Shown here one piece after another: positions 7,194 to 17,028 of a stretch of 64,000 nucleotides of DNA. The DNA lies in the NCBI RefSeq assembly GCF_002968015.1, contig NZ_PUIP01000018.1, forward strand, positions 104,798 through 168,797, read 5' to 3'. The translations under genes and the position numbers were made by a program. This DNA comes from Massilia phosphatilytica. Lineage in GTDB: Bacteria; Pseudomonadota; Gammaproteobacteria; Burkholderiales; Burkholderiaceae_D. Position 1 is the first letter of the stretch; every line of letters starts with the position of its first letter. Below the pieces are notes generated by a model. It saw only the letters and a list, made by a program, of their open reading frames with translations, did no database searches and was not told the DNA's origin.

Positions 7194-10137
7194 CGCCTTT
7201 CACCATTTCCCACTCACCATCGCCGACTAATAACGTCAGGTCCTCAGGATTGTCGGTAAATAATCGAGCAGTTCTTCCGTATTTATCAAGTACGCCTTCA
7301 AGCAAGGTCCCGTCCCCGCGTTTAATCATATATGGCATGCCCGAAGCGTCACTTGTGTTATCAAATATTTCTGAAACATCGAACCTTTGGCTAAACACTT
7401 CTTTAACGTCATTATCGGGTTCAACCTGGTTAAAATGGGGCAGAATCACAGGTTTTGCATCTGGCCCCGTGAACTCCTTCATGCTGGCCTTGAACTCGAT
7501 CTTCCCCGGCCCATGCAGCTGAATATTCCCACCCTCCAGCTTGAGATACGCCCCCTGCGCCGTCAGCAGCACATGCTCCCGCGCCGCCACGTTGACGCTC
7601 GCCCCGATGCTGGCGACTGTCACGAGCTTGTCGGCGGTCAGCCGTGTGGGGCCTGACTGACTCTGACTGCTGACCTTGCCGCTGGCCGCATGCAGCCGGA
7701 TCCCGGTTTCCTGATTCGGCTTGTTGCCATTGCCGGCCTTGCCATACGTGAACATGCTGATCCCAGCCTTCACGCCATGGTGCAGATTGCCCTGCGCCGC
7801 AAAGTTCAGGTCCTGCCCCGCGACCAGTGACGTCGATGCGCCCGCACTGAACACGGCACTGGCCGGCGTCGTCGCGGCGATGCCTGCCGGGGCCGACACT
7901 TGCAACTGCGGTTCCGTATAGCCGACCGCACCTTCATCGGAGGCCTGCACGACGTCCGCGCTGCGGCGCATGGCCCCGATGGCCGGCAGCTTGTCCGGAT
8001 CGGGCTCCTTGTCCAGCTTGGCGTTGTGCTTTTGCGCGGTGCCTGCCAGGTCGCTTTGCAGCTGCGCGGCCGCGGTGATTTGCTGGCTCGCCGGACTGGA
8101 ATCCAGGTGCGGTTGCGCATCGCCGGAGCGGTCGGTGGTCAGCAGCATGCCGCTGCCGGCGCGCAGGGCGGCCGCATGTTCGGTCTTCAGTTCGGCCCCG
8201 CGACCGACTTGCGCAAGCCGCTGATTGTCGGTCTGGTGGCGCAGGTGGCCGAGGTTCAGTTCAGCCGTGCCCTTGTGCGCCGTCGCATGGTGCTGCAGCG
8301 CGACGCGCGCCTCGTTCGGCGTGTCGTCGAACACGAGCTGGCTGTAGGCGCCCGTGCCGCTCTGGCTCGATTGCATCGCTTGGCTCTTGATGCCGGACAG
8401 GACAGCCGCGTGCGCATGCGCGCCGGACTCGCCCGGGAACCACGCCGGCGCGTTCCCCGTCGCGGCGCCGCTGCCGTAGGCGGCCTGGTTGTGTTGTGCA
8501 TCCTGCTGGCCGGCGCCGTTGTAGACGGTGCCGATCACCACGGGTCGGTCGATATTCCCGTCCAGGAAATCGACGAGCACTTCCTGGCCGACGCGGGGCA
8601 GCGCGTGACTGCCCCAGTTGGCGCCGGCCACCGGGGCCAGTGGCGTGGCCACGCGCACCCAGGTGCCTGCACGGTCGTCCGCGGGCGCGCCCGTGTGGCC
8701 GTCCGGTGCGGGGTGGTCGAGGCGGCTGTGGCTCGCTTCGCCGCGCTGCCAGTGGAATTGCACCTTGATGCGATGATCCCGGTCCGTGTGGATGACGGTG
8801 CCAGGCGGCCCCACGACGATGGCGGTCTGCTGGCCGCGCACGCTCGGTCGCGGATGCAGCAATTGTCCGTGGCGGTCCGTCCGGCTGGGGCGGTAAGGCA
8901 CGCTGGCCGGGATGGCGTCGATGCGGTTGCGGTAGACCGGGCGTTCGCCGGGGCCGCGTCCGATTGCATGCAGGCTCGTCGCGAGATCGGCATCGTTCGC
9001 CCGCTGCACGTGGCTGGCGCCCAGCAGGCGCTCGAGCGCATTGCCGGTGTCGGCGTTCAGGTTATTGTGCGCCAGATGGCTGACGCGCAGGATGATGAAG
9101 CCGGCCTCGTCGCCGCCATCGTAAAGGCTGTGATCGTGCAGCGTGAACGTCGTGCCCGGCGCGAAGGTACGAACGGTGCCGGCGCCGACGAAGGTTTTGC
9201 GGCGCGCTTCCAGCCCTTCCAATTGATTGTCGGCGATGCGCTGGCCGTGCGCGCGGTTCGTGTACGCGTACGCGCCCGGGACGTCGCGGATCGCCAGCAC
9301 GTCCCCATCGCCGCCTGCGCTGGCGACGGCGCGCACCGAACGCGTCCGATAGTCCCAGCTCGCGAGCTCGACGGTATTGGTCTGCATGCGCACTTCGGTG
9401 CGCCAGCGGTCCACGCTGTCTTCGCGCATGACCGCGCCGGGCTGCGTGAAACGTACGTCCGCCTGGACATTGCGTTTGAAGGCCCCGTTGTGGTCGGCGA
9501 TGACCAGCGTGTGACGGCCGAGCGAAGGGCTGTCCGGCGCGCTCTCGTGCTCGAAGAAATAAAACAAGCCTTCTTCGCTCATGAGCCGTTCGACAAAGGC
9601 GAGGTCGCTTTCCTGGTACTGCGTCGTCAGGCTGCGTTGGGGATACAGGCTGCGGTCGCCGATGTCGAAGCGCCAGCCCGGTGCCAGGCAGCCCTTGCCG
9701 TCGTAAGCCTTGAAGACGGCGTCGAGGATGTCGAATACGGTCTTGTCCTGGAAGACGCGGCTGTCGCGGCCCAGTGCGAGGAACGCGGTCCAGGGTTCGA
9801 TCGTGAGGCTGTAGCGCGCGAAGCCGCCGTTCGCGCCCAGCAGTTCGGCTGCAGTGACGTGGCCGTGGAACGCGCGCGGCGCAGCGAAGGCCGTGGTTTC
9901 CAGTTCGACCAGCACGCTCTGTCCGAGCAGCGTCTTCAATGGGATGTCGGCGTCCAGCGCCAATGCCGTCACATGGAATCGATAGCCTTGATCGACGCCT
10001 TGTTCGCCACGCAGGCTTTCGGCCAACAGGTCCGCGCCGTTCGGTAACGACAGGCGCAGGATGCGCCGGTGTTGGGTGAACCGTCCGGCAATTTCCCCAG
10101 CCAATGCCGAGATCGTAGCCTCAAAAATCCCCGTCAT
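7180..10137 (-). CDS. vgrG: Type VI secretion tip protein VgrG with DUF2345 and C-terminal TTR-like extension
   Basis: About 985 residues. The N-terminal half is the gp27/gp44-like part (LRGEQGVDQGYRFHVTALA, LMSEEGLFYFFEHE). The gp5-type OB fold follows (KVQFHWQRGE, WGSHALPRVGQEVLVDFLDG, RPVVIGTVYNG), then a DUF2345 beta-helix (about 700-870). A final extension of about 90 residues (RFDVSEIFDN..., GMPYMIKRGDGTLLEGVLDKYG, RT) resembles the transthyretin-like domains that bind effectors in other VgrGs. ATG 10137 is chosen, with an in-frame GTG at 10146. The core is GC-rich, while the extension and everything downstream are AT-rich, so the tail was probably exchanged together with its cargo. No sheath, baseplate or ClpV genes are in the window, so this is an orphan vgrG module. 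Confidence 0.95.
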   Translation of the reverse strand: MTGIFEATISALAGEIAGRFTQHRRILRLSLPNGADLLAESLRGEQGVDQGYRFHVTALALDADIPLKTLLGQSVLVELETTAFAAPRAFHGHVTAAELLGANGGFARYSLTIEPWTAFLALGRDSRVFQDKTVFDILDAVFKAYDGKGCLAPGWRFDIGDRSLYPQRSLTTQYQESDLAFVERLMSEEGLFYFFEHESAPDSPSLGRHTLVIADHNGAFKRNVQADVRFTQPGAVMREDSVDRWRTEVRMQTNTVELASWDYRTRSVRAVASAGGDGDVLAIRDVPGAYAYTNRAHGQRIADNQLEGLEARRKTFVGAGTVRTFAPGTTFTLHDHSLYDGGDEAGFIILRVSHLAHNNLNADTGNALERLLGASHVQRANDADLATSLHAIGRGPGERPVYRNRIDAIPASVPYRPSRTDRHGQLLHPRPSVRGQQTAIVVGPPGTVIHTDRDHRIKVQFHWQRGEASHSRLDHPAPDGHTGAPADDRAGTWVRVATPLAPVAGANWGSHALPRVGQEVLVDFLDGNIDRPVVIGTVYNGAGQQDAQHNQAAYGSGAATGNAPAWFPGESGAHAHAAVLSGIKSQAMQSSQSGTGAYSQLVFDDTPNEARVALQHHATAHKGTAELNLGHLRHQTDNQRLAQVGRGAELKTEHAAALRAGSGMLLTTDRSGDAQPHLDSSPASQQITAAAQLQSDLAGTAQKHNAKLDKEPDPDKLPAIGAMRRSADVVQASDEGAVGYTEPQLQVSAPAGIAATTPASAVFSAGASTSLVAGQDLNFAAQGNLHHGVKAGISMFTYGKAGNGNKPNQETGIRLHAASGKVSSQSQSGPTRLTADKLVTVASIGASVNVAAREHVLLTAQGAYLKLEGGNIQLHGPGKIEFKASMKEFTGPDAKPVILPHFNQVEPDNDVKEVFSQRFDVSEIFDNTSDASGMPYMIKRGDGTLLEGVLDKYGRTARLFTDNPEDLTLLVGDGEWEMVKGVDYD

Positions 10138-10154
10138 CCTCACCACCCCAGAAT

Positions 10155-10176
10155 GTTAATATCCGGAAATATTAAC
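10155..10176 (-). promoter_or_regulatory. 8-bp inverted repeat in the vgrG leader (possible operator/promoter)
   Basis: GTTAATAT (10155-10162) and ATATTAAC (10169-10176) form a perfect inverted repeat around CCGGAA, 18 bp upstream of the vgrG ATG in an AT-rich leader. On the minus strand a TTGTAA at about 10178-10183 with a TATTAA about 16 nt downstream could serve as -35/-10. This is by eye only; the repeat would overlap such a promoter and could bind a regulator. Confidence 0.3.
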
Positions 10177-10253
10177 TTTACAAAATTCCGAGTATAACAC
10201 TGGGGTGGTCGAGCAAATTTCTCGAAATCTAACAGGGCGGCATGGCAATGGAC

Positions 10254-10283
10254 GAAAAAAAACCGGAGACGCTGCTCCGGTTT
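10254..10283 (-). terminator. Rho-independent terminator of ygiQ
   Basis: AACCGGAG (10261-10268), a 6-nt loop and CTCCGGTT (10275-10282) form an 8-bp stem. On the minus strand it is followed by a run of eight Ts. It sits just past the ygiQ stop and separates that gene from the vgrG island. Confidence 0.85.
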
Positions 10284-10292
10284 GTACTCGGC

Positions 10293-12566
<2,274 letters not shown>

Positions 12567-12644
12567 TGGCCGGCATTTTACCGGAAAACGCCTGTTTAAG
12601 CTGCCGACACCTCTAAAAATGGCTTAATTTTCAATGGCTTGTCG

Positions 12645-12926
12645 TTAAATCCCCATGCTCGCGAGGATGTTGCCGAGCTCGCGCAGGGCCGGTTCCAGGT
12701 GCGGATGGCGGAGTGCGAAGCGGGCCGTCAGTTCCTGCGTGCGCGAGGCCAGGCCGTACGTGTTCGCGTCAGGATCCTGGGCACGCTTGCTGAGTACGTG
12801 CTTGATGTCGCCGTCGAGCTGGCGCAGCAGCATTTCCAGTTCGTCGTCGACTTCGCCAGTTTCCTCGAGGCTGCGGTGCAGCGTCTTGAGGTGCGCTTTC
12901 AGGGTATTTTCGTTTTCGGGCAGCAT
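12645..12926 (-). CDS. DUF4404 family protein
   Basis: A 93-residue cytoplasmic, helix-rich protein (LKAHLKTLHRSLEETGEVDDEL...LLRQLDGDIKHVL, ...LEPALRELGNILASMGI). This is the usual length and pattern of DUF4404, a small uncharacterised family common in proteobacteria. It sits between ygiQ and an M3 peptidase on the same strand, with gaps of about 80 bp on both sides. A hairpin precedes it at 12969-12991, so it probably has its own promoter. No function can be assigned. Confidence 0.8.
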   Translation of the reverse strand: MLPENENTLKAHLKTLHRSLEETGEVDDELEMLLRQLDGDIKHVLSKRAQDPDANTYGLASRTQELTARFALRHPHLEPALRELGNILASMGI

Positions 12927-12968
12927 GGCTTTCTCACGTCATGATGTTGTGAGAAGTCTACACCCGAT

Positions 12969-12991
12969 AAGGGCGGCCTGGCGCCGCCCTT
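12969..12991 (-). terminator. Hairpin terminator after the M3 peptidase gene
   Basis: AAGGGCGGC and GCCGCCCTT form a 9-bp GC-rich stem with a 5-nt loop, 11 bp beyond the stop of the M3 peptidase. The T-tract on the minus strand is weak, so termination may be partial. Confidence 0.55.
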
Positions 12992-13001
12992 GTCGTCTGG
13001 A

Positions 13002-15128
13002 TTACTCGCCCGTCAGGCCACGGCGCTCCAGCAGCGGCTCGATCTTCGCATCACGGCCGCGGAAGTTGCGGTACATGTCCATGGCATCCATCGTGCCGCC
13101 GCGCGACAGCAGCATCTGGCGGAAGCGGTCGCCGTTCTCGCGCTTCAGGCCGCCGTGTTCCTTGAACCATTCGACGGTGTCGGCATCCAGCTTCTCGGCC
13201 CACAGGTAGCCGTAGTAGCCGGCCGAGTAGCCGCCCGAGAACACGTGCGAGAAGTACGTCGTGCGATAGCGCGGCGGGACGAGCGGGAAGTCGACGCCGG
13301 CATCGCGCAGCGCGGTTGCTTCGAAGCCCAGCACATCGGTCGGGATCTGCTCGGCGCCCAATTGATGCCATTTCTGGTCGAGGATAGACGCGGCCAGGTA
13401 CTCGGTCGTGCGGTAGCCCTCGTTGAACTTGGACGAGGCCTGGACTTTATCCAGCAGTTCCTTCGGCATGGCCGCGCCCGTCTGATAATGCTTGGCGTAG
13501 TTGGAGAGAACCTCCGGCCAGGCCATCCACATCTCGTTGACCTGCGACGGGAACTCGACGTAGTCACGCGGCACACGCGTACCCGAGAAGCGCGGGTATT
13601 TCACGTTCGAGAACATGCCGTGCAGCGCGTGACCGAATTCGTGGAACATCGTGCGCACTTCGTCGTACGTCAGCAAGGTCGGTTCGCCGGCCGCCGGCTT
13701 CGGGATGTTCAGGTGGTTCGCGATGACCGGATGCGTGCCCAGCAGCTTGTTCTGGCCAACATAGGCATTCATCCACGCGCCGCCGCGCTTGTTCGAGCGG
13801 GCATACGGGTCGTGCAGGAAGATGGCCAGTTGCTTGCCGTCGGCATCGAACACGTCGAACACGCGCACGTCCGGGTTGTACACCGGCAGGTCGTGACGTT
13901 CCTTGAAGGTGATCCCGTATTCTTTGGTGGCGGCGAAGAACACGCCATTCACCAGGACATTGTTGAACTCGAAATAGGGGCGCAGCTGGTTCTCGTCGAA
14001 CGCATAGCGTGCCTGGCGCACCTTGTCCGTGTAGTAATTCCAGTCGTAGGCGGTTGCCTGGAACTTGCCACCTTCGGCATCGATGACCTTCTGGATCTCG
14101 CCCGCTTCCTTCTTCGCATTGCGCACGGCCGGCTTGGCGAATTCGGCCAGCAGGTTGTTGACGGCGTCCGTCGTCTTGGCCGTCTGGTCTTCCAGCATGT
14201 AGGCGGCGTGGTTCGGATAGCCCAGCAGCTTGGCGCGCTCGGCGCGTGCCTTGGCCAGGTCCAGCACGAGCTGGCGGTTGTCATAGTCGCCGCCGTGGCT
14301 GCCGCGGGCCAGCGACAGCGCCAGCAGTTTTTCGCGCGTCGCGCGGTTGGTCAGCACGGACAGCGGCGCCTGCTGCGTCGTGTTCACGACCGGCACCTTG
14401 AACTTGCCGTCGAGACCATCCTTTTTCGCCAGCGCGGCGGCGGCGTCGATCGCCTTGTCGGACATGCCGGCCAGTTCCGCGCGCGTGTCAACGACGAGCG
14501 CCGACGCATTCGCTTCCTTGAGCACGTTCTGGCTGAACTGGGTCTGCAGGGCGGCGATCTTGCCGTTATAGGCCTTCAGTGTTTCCTTGTCGGCGGCGGA
14601 CAGTTTGGCGCCGGCGCGTACGAAGTCGGTGTGATAACGCTCGAGCAGATAGGCCGATTCCGGATCGAGGTGCAGCTTGGCGCGCTTGTCGTACAGCGTC
14701 TGGATGCGCTTGAACAGCTTTTCGTTCAGGCGGATCTTGTCGCTGTGGGCGGCCAGTTTCGGCGCGAGATCCTTGTCGAGCGCATCGAGCGTGGGATTGG
14801 TATTGGCGCCGACCAGGCTGTAGAACGTGGTCGACACGCGGTTCAGCAGCAGGCCCGAACGCTCCATCGCGACGATCGTGTTGTCGAAGGTCGGCGCCGA
14901 CTTGCTGTTGGCGATGGCATCGATTTCCGCCGACTGCTGGCGCATGCCTTCTTCGAACGCCGGTGCGAAGTCTTCGTTCTTGATCTTGTCGAAGGCCGGG
15001 TACTGGAACTGCAGGGTGCTCGGCTTGGCGAACGGGTTGGACGCTGGCAGCAGCGAAGCGGGGGCGGCATGGGCCAGATTGGCGACGGCTGCGGTAACAG
15101 CAACGGCCAGGATGTGGGAACGGTTCAT
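13002..15128 (-). CDS. dcp: M3 family zinc peptidase (peptidyl-dipeptidase Dcp-like), exported
   Basis: The mature enzyme is about 690 residues, preceded by a signal peptide (MNRSHILAVAVTAAVANLAHA). The start at 15128 is preferred over the frame's upstream extension because it gives a clean leader, with GGAG upstream. The catalytic motif HEFGH lies at 496-500 (TMFHEFGHALHGMFSN), as expected for M3 thimet-oligopeptidase-like enzymes. The C-terminal GYSAGYYGYLWAEKLDADTVEWF segment is also typical of Dcp. It would remove C-terminal dipeptides from oligopeptides, here probably in the periplasm. E. coli Dcp is mainly cytoplasmic, so the leader is a noteworthy difference, though common in this lineage. 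Confidence 0.92.
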   Translation of the reverse strand: MNRSHILAVAVTAAVANLAHAAPASLLPASNPFAKPSTLQFQYPAFDKIKNEDFAPAFEEGMRQQSAEIDAIANSKSAPTFDNTIVAMERSGLLLNRVSTTFYSLVGANTNPTLDALDKDLAPKLAAHSDKIRLNEKLFKRIQTLYDKRAKLHLDPESAYLLERYHTDFVRAGAKLSAADKETLKAYNGKIAALQTQFSQNVLKEANASALVVDTRAELAGMSDKAIDAAAALAKKDGLDGKFKVPVVNTTQQAPLSVLTNRATREKLLALSLARGSHGGDYDNRQLVLDLAKARAERAKLLGYPNHAAYMLEDQTAKTTDAVNNLLAEFAKPAVRNAKKEAGEIQKVIDAEGGKFQATAYDWNYYTDKVRQARYAFDENQLRPYFEFNNVLVNGVFFAATKEYGITFKERHDLPVYNPDVRVFDVFDADGKQLAIFLHDPYARSNKRGGAWMNAYVGQNKLLGTHPVIANHLNIPKPAAGEPTLLTYDEVRTMFHEFGHALHGMFSNVKYPRFSGTRVPRDYVEFPSQVNEMWMAWPEVLSNYAKHYQTGAAMPKELLDKVQASSKFNEGYRTTEYLAASILDQKWHQLGAEQIPTDVLGFEATALRDAGVDFPLVPPRYRTTYFSHVFSGGYSAGYYGYLWAEKLDADTVEWFKEHGGLKRENGDRFRQMLLSRGGTMDAMDMYRNFRGRDAKIEPLLERRGLTGE

Positions 15129-15208
15129 TCTTTGAGCTCTCCGGAGGGTTGTCGGATCTGACCATGCTTGTGCCACGGACCGATCTCTTCTTGCACTCCA
15201 TAATGGAA

Positions 15209-15231
15209 ACCGCCGGGACGAACCCGGCGGT
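15209..15231 (-). terminator. Hairpin downstream of the TMEM175-type gene
   Basis: ACCGCCGGG (15209-15217) and CCCGGCGGT (15223-15231) form a 9-bp stem with a 5-nt loop, followed on the minus strand by TTTCC. It lies about 80 bp after the TMEM175-type stop and before the M3 peptidase promoter region. Confidence 0.5.
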
Positions 15232-15309
15232 GAAGTGCACCCTAAGGATAGCAGGGATATTGCCGTACGTTACATATTTACGGCCGAAAAAAGGGGGCTC
15301 TCGGGAGAT

Positions 15310-15906
15310 TCAGCCCCGCTCCGATTGCTCTTCCTGTGCAACTTTTTCCTCGATGCGCCGGTCCGGAATCAACCATACGATGGCCACGGCCGCATACACG
15401 AGGAACCCGAGCCAGGCACCGAACCACGACAACGCGACGCCACAGAGATAGAGGGCGCACGACAGCTTGCCCTTGCGATCGTTGCCAATCGCCTCAGCCA
15501 GCGCCGCGTTCTTCCGATGATTCCCAATCAAGGCCTGTACGAGCACCAGATAGGCAACCGAGCACATGAAGAGGACGAAGCCGTACGCCGCGGTCGGCCC
15601 GGTCTCGAAATGGTTCTCGCCCATCCACGCGGTCACGAACGGGATCAGCGACAACCAGAACAGCAGATGCAGATTGGCCCACAAGACGCCGCCGCTGACC
15701 TCTTTCACCGCGTGCAGCATGTGGTGGTGGTTGTTCCAATAGATGCCGACGTAAATGAAACTGAGCACGTAGCTCATGAACACCGGCCACAGCGGGATCA
15801 GGACGCCGAAGTCCGCACCGTGCGGGACTTTGAGCTCCAGCACGAGGATGGTGATGATGACGGCGATGACGCCGTCGCTGAAGGCTTCTAGCCTGTTTTT
15901 GCCCAT
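15310..15906 (-). CDS. TMEM175 family (DUF1211) potassium channel-like membrane protein
   Basis: A 198-residue inner-membrane protein. The first helix carries RLEAFSDGVIAVIITILVLEL, which matches the TMEM175 signature RxxxFSD. About six hydrophobic segments follow, as in the bacterial single-repeat channels, which assemble as tetramers and leak K+. The ATG at 15906 is chosen because ACAGGAAAATTG gives a ribosome binding site; an upstream TTG at 15921 is an alternative. The 276-residue gene ends 11 bp upstream, so the two could be co-transcribed. The first 175 bp of this gene occur again at 16797-16971. Confidence 0.88.
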   Translation of the reverse strand: MGKNRLEAFSDGVIAVIITILVLELKVPHGADFGVLIPLWPVFMSYVLSFIYVGIYWNNHHHMLHAVKEVSGGVLWANLHLLFWLSLIPFVTAWMGENHFETGPTAAYGFVLFMCSVAYLVLVQALIGNHRKNAALAEAIGNDRKGKLSCALYLCGVALSWFGAWLGFLVYAAVAIVWLIPDRRIEEKVAQEEQSERG

Positions 15907-15917
15907 CAATTTTCCTG

Positions 15918-16748
15918 TCAAAGAATATGACCGAAGTATTCATTCAGTCGGTTGCTGTCGATTGCATACTCGCTGCGCCACCAGCAAGCGGGATAAGACA
16001 TATCCACGAAATGACGAGGCGGGAGCGCGCGCTGCTTGGGCGGCACGAACTCTTCCGCGAAGCCAGGTTGCCCTGGTGTGGAAAGCACTCCACAATAGCC
16101 GAGGATGGCGACAACGATGTCCCGTTCATCCTTGTTCGACTTAAAAATTGGTGCCAGTTTCCTCTGCAGAGCAGCACCGGTTATACCAGAAGGAAGTTGC
16201 TTAATAACTTCAATCAAGTCGCGAAAAATTTGTACATCGGACAGACTTGGCTGAGGCACGCTTAATTCGAGAAAGAGTTCGAGGTCCAGCATCGCATACA
16301 GAGGAGACATGTGCCGGACGCCGCCCCACTTGAAGCGCTCGAAATTGAGTACGTTTAAATCTTCCTCACTTCTTTTCAGGTACAGATCGCAAAAAACGCA
16401 ATAGCGTCCGTCCTCGCTCACCGGCTCATGCGCTTGCAAATGCCGAAAAACGGCGTAGCTGCCAAGTGCCGAGCGCCAATCGAGTCTACGTGTTGACAGG
16501 CTGGCGATAAAGGCATCAGCAGTACGGCGCGGGCCAGCTTTATGTGTCGCTGACAATAGCCTGCTCATGAGCTCGCTGTGGCTGATCTTTATCGGATCGA
16601 ACATCAACCCTTTCGCTTTCGCGTATTCCAAATCCGCCAGCATTAGGGTCCGCTCATTCTCGGGAACCCAGCCTTGAGGCGACCAGTAACGGCCCAACAG
16701 GAATTTCAACGCGCGCTTGTCTGGCTGGCTGCTATCGGTCTGTGTCAT
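15918..16748 (-). CDS. Hypothetical 276-residue cytoplasmic protein inserted between TMEM175 copies
   Basis: No family is recognised. The protein has no leader or membrane segment. It has a GRYWSPQGW motif near the N-terminus, a CVFC pair in RYCVFCDLYLKRSEEDLNV that could hold a metal or be a redox pair, and an acidic-aromatic centre (WGGVRHMSPLYAMLDLELFLEL). The C-terminus ends NRLNEYFGHIL. ATG 16748 is the likelier start, with an upstream in-frame ATG at 16787; neither has a strong ribosome binding site. Its base composition is less GC-rich than the neighbours. It is bracketed by the intact TMEM175 gene and a broken copy in the same orientation, so it is acquired cargo. Confidence 0.65.
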   Translation of the reverse strand: MTQTDSSQPDKRALKFLLGRYWSPQGWVPENERTLMLADLEYAKAKGLMFDPIKISHSELMSRLLSATHKAGPRRTADAFIASLSTRRLDWRSALGSYAVFRHLQAHEPVSEDGRYCVFCDLYLKRSEEDLNVLNFERFKWGGVRHMSPLYAMLDLELFLELSVPQPSLSDVQIFRDLIEVIKQLPSGITGAALQRKLAPIFKSNKDERDIVVAILGYCGVLSTPGQPGFAEEFVPPKQRALPPRHFVDMSYPACWWRSEYAIDSNRLNEYFGHIL

Positions 16749-16796
16749 GTCTGCACTTGGTCTCGGTGGACGGTGGGTGATTCGCATACTGGAGCT

Positions 16797-16971
16797 TATT
16801 CCAATAAATGCCGACGTAGATGAAGCTGAGCACGTAGCTCATGAACACCGGTCACAGCGGGATTAGGACGCCGAAGTCCGCACCGTGCGGGACTTTGAGT
16901 TCCAGCACGAGGATGGTGATGATGACGGCGATGACGCCGTCGCTGAAGGCTCTTAGCCGGTTTTTACCCAT
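16797..16971 (-). pseudogene. Truncated duplicate of the TMEM175 gene 5' end
   Basis: Starting at the ATG at 16971, this 175-bp stretch is nearly identical to the first 58 codons of the intact gene at 15906 (MGKNRL.AFSDGVIAVIITI...). The Trp codon after GVLIPL has become TGA, and similarity stops at about 16797. It lies in the same orientation as the intact copy and flanks the 276-residue gene on the other side, forming a direct repeat around it. Confidence 0.92.
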
Positions 16972-17028
16972 ATTATTTTCGCTCGTAAGTCACGCAAGTA
17001 CCTTAGCAGTTCCTGTCCACCCAAAGGT

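Noticed and set aside
7900..10047. A plus-strand ORF of 715 codons opposite vgrG
   Set aside because: Antisense shadow in GC-rich DNA; vgrG on the minus strand has complete family motifs.
12990..15161. Very long plus-strand ORF of more than 700 codons opposite the M3 peptidase
   Set aside because: High-GC codon bias leaves the antisense frame open; the product is Arg/Val/His-rich without motifs, while the minus strand encodes a full peptidase with HEFGH.
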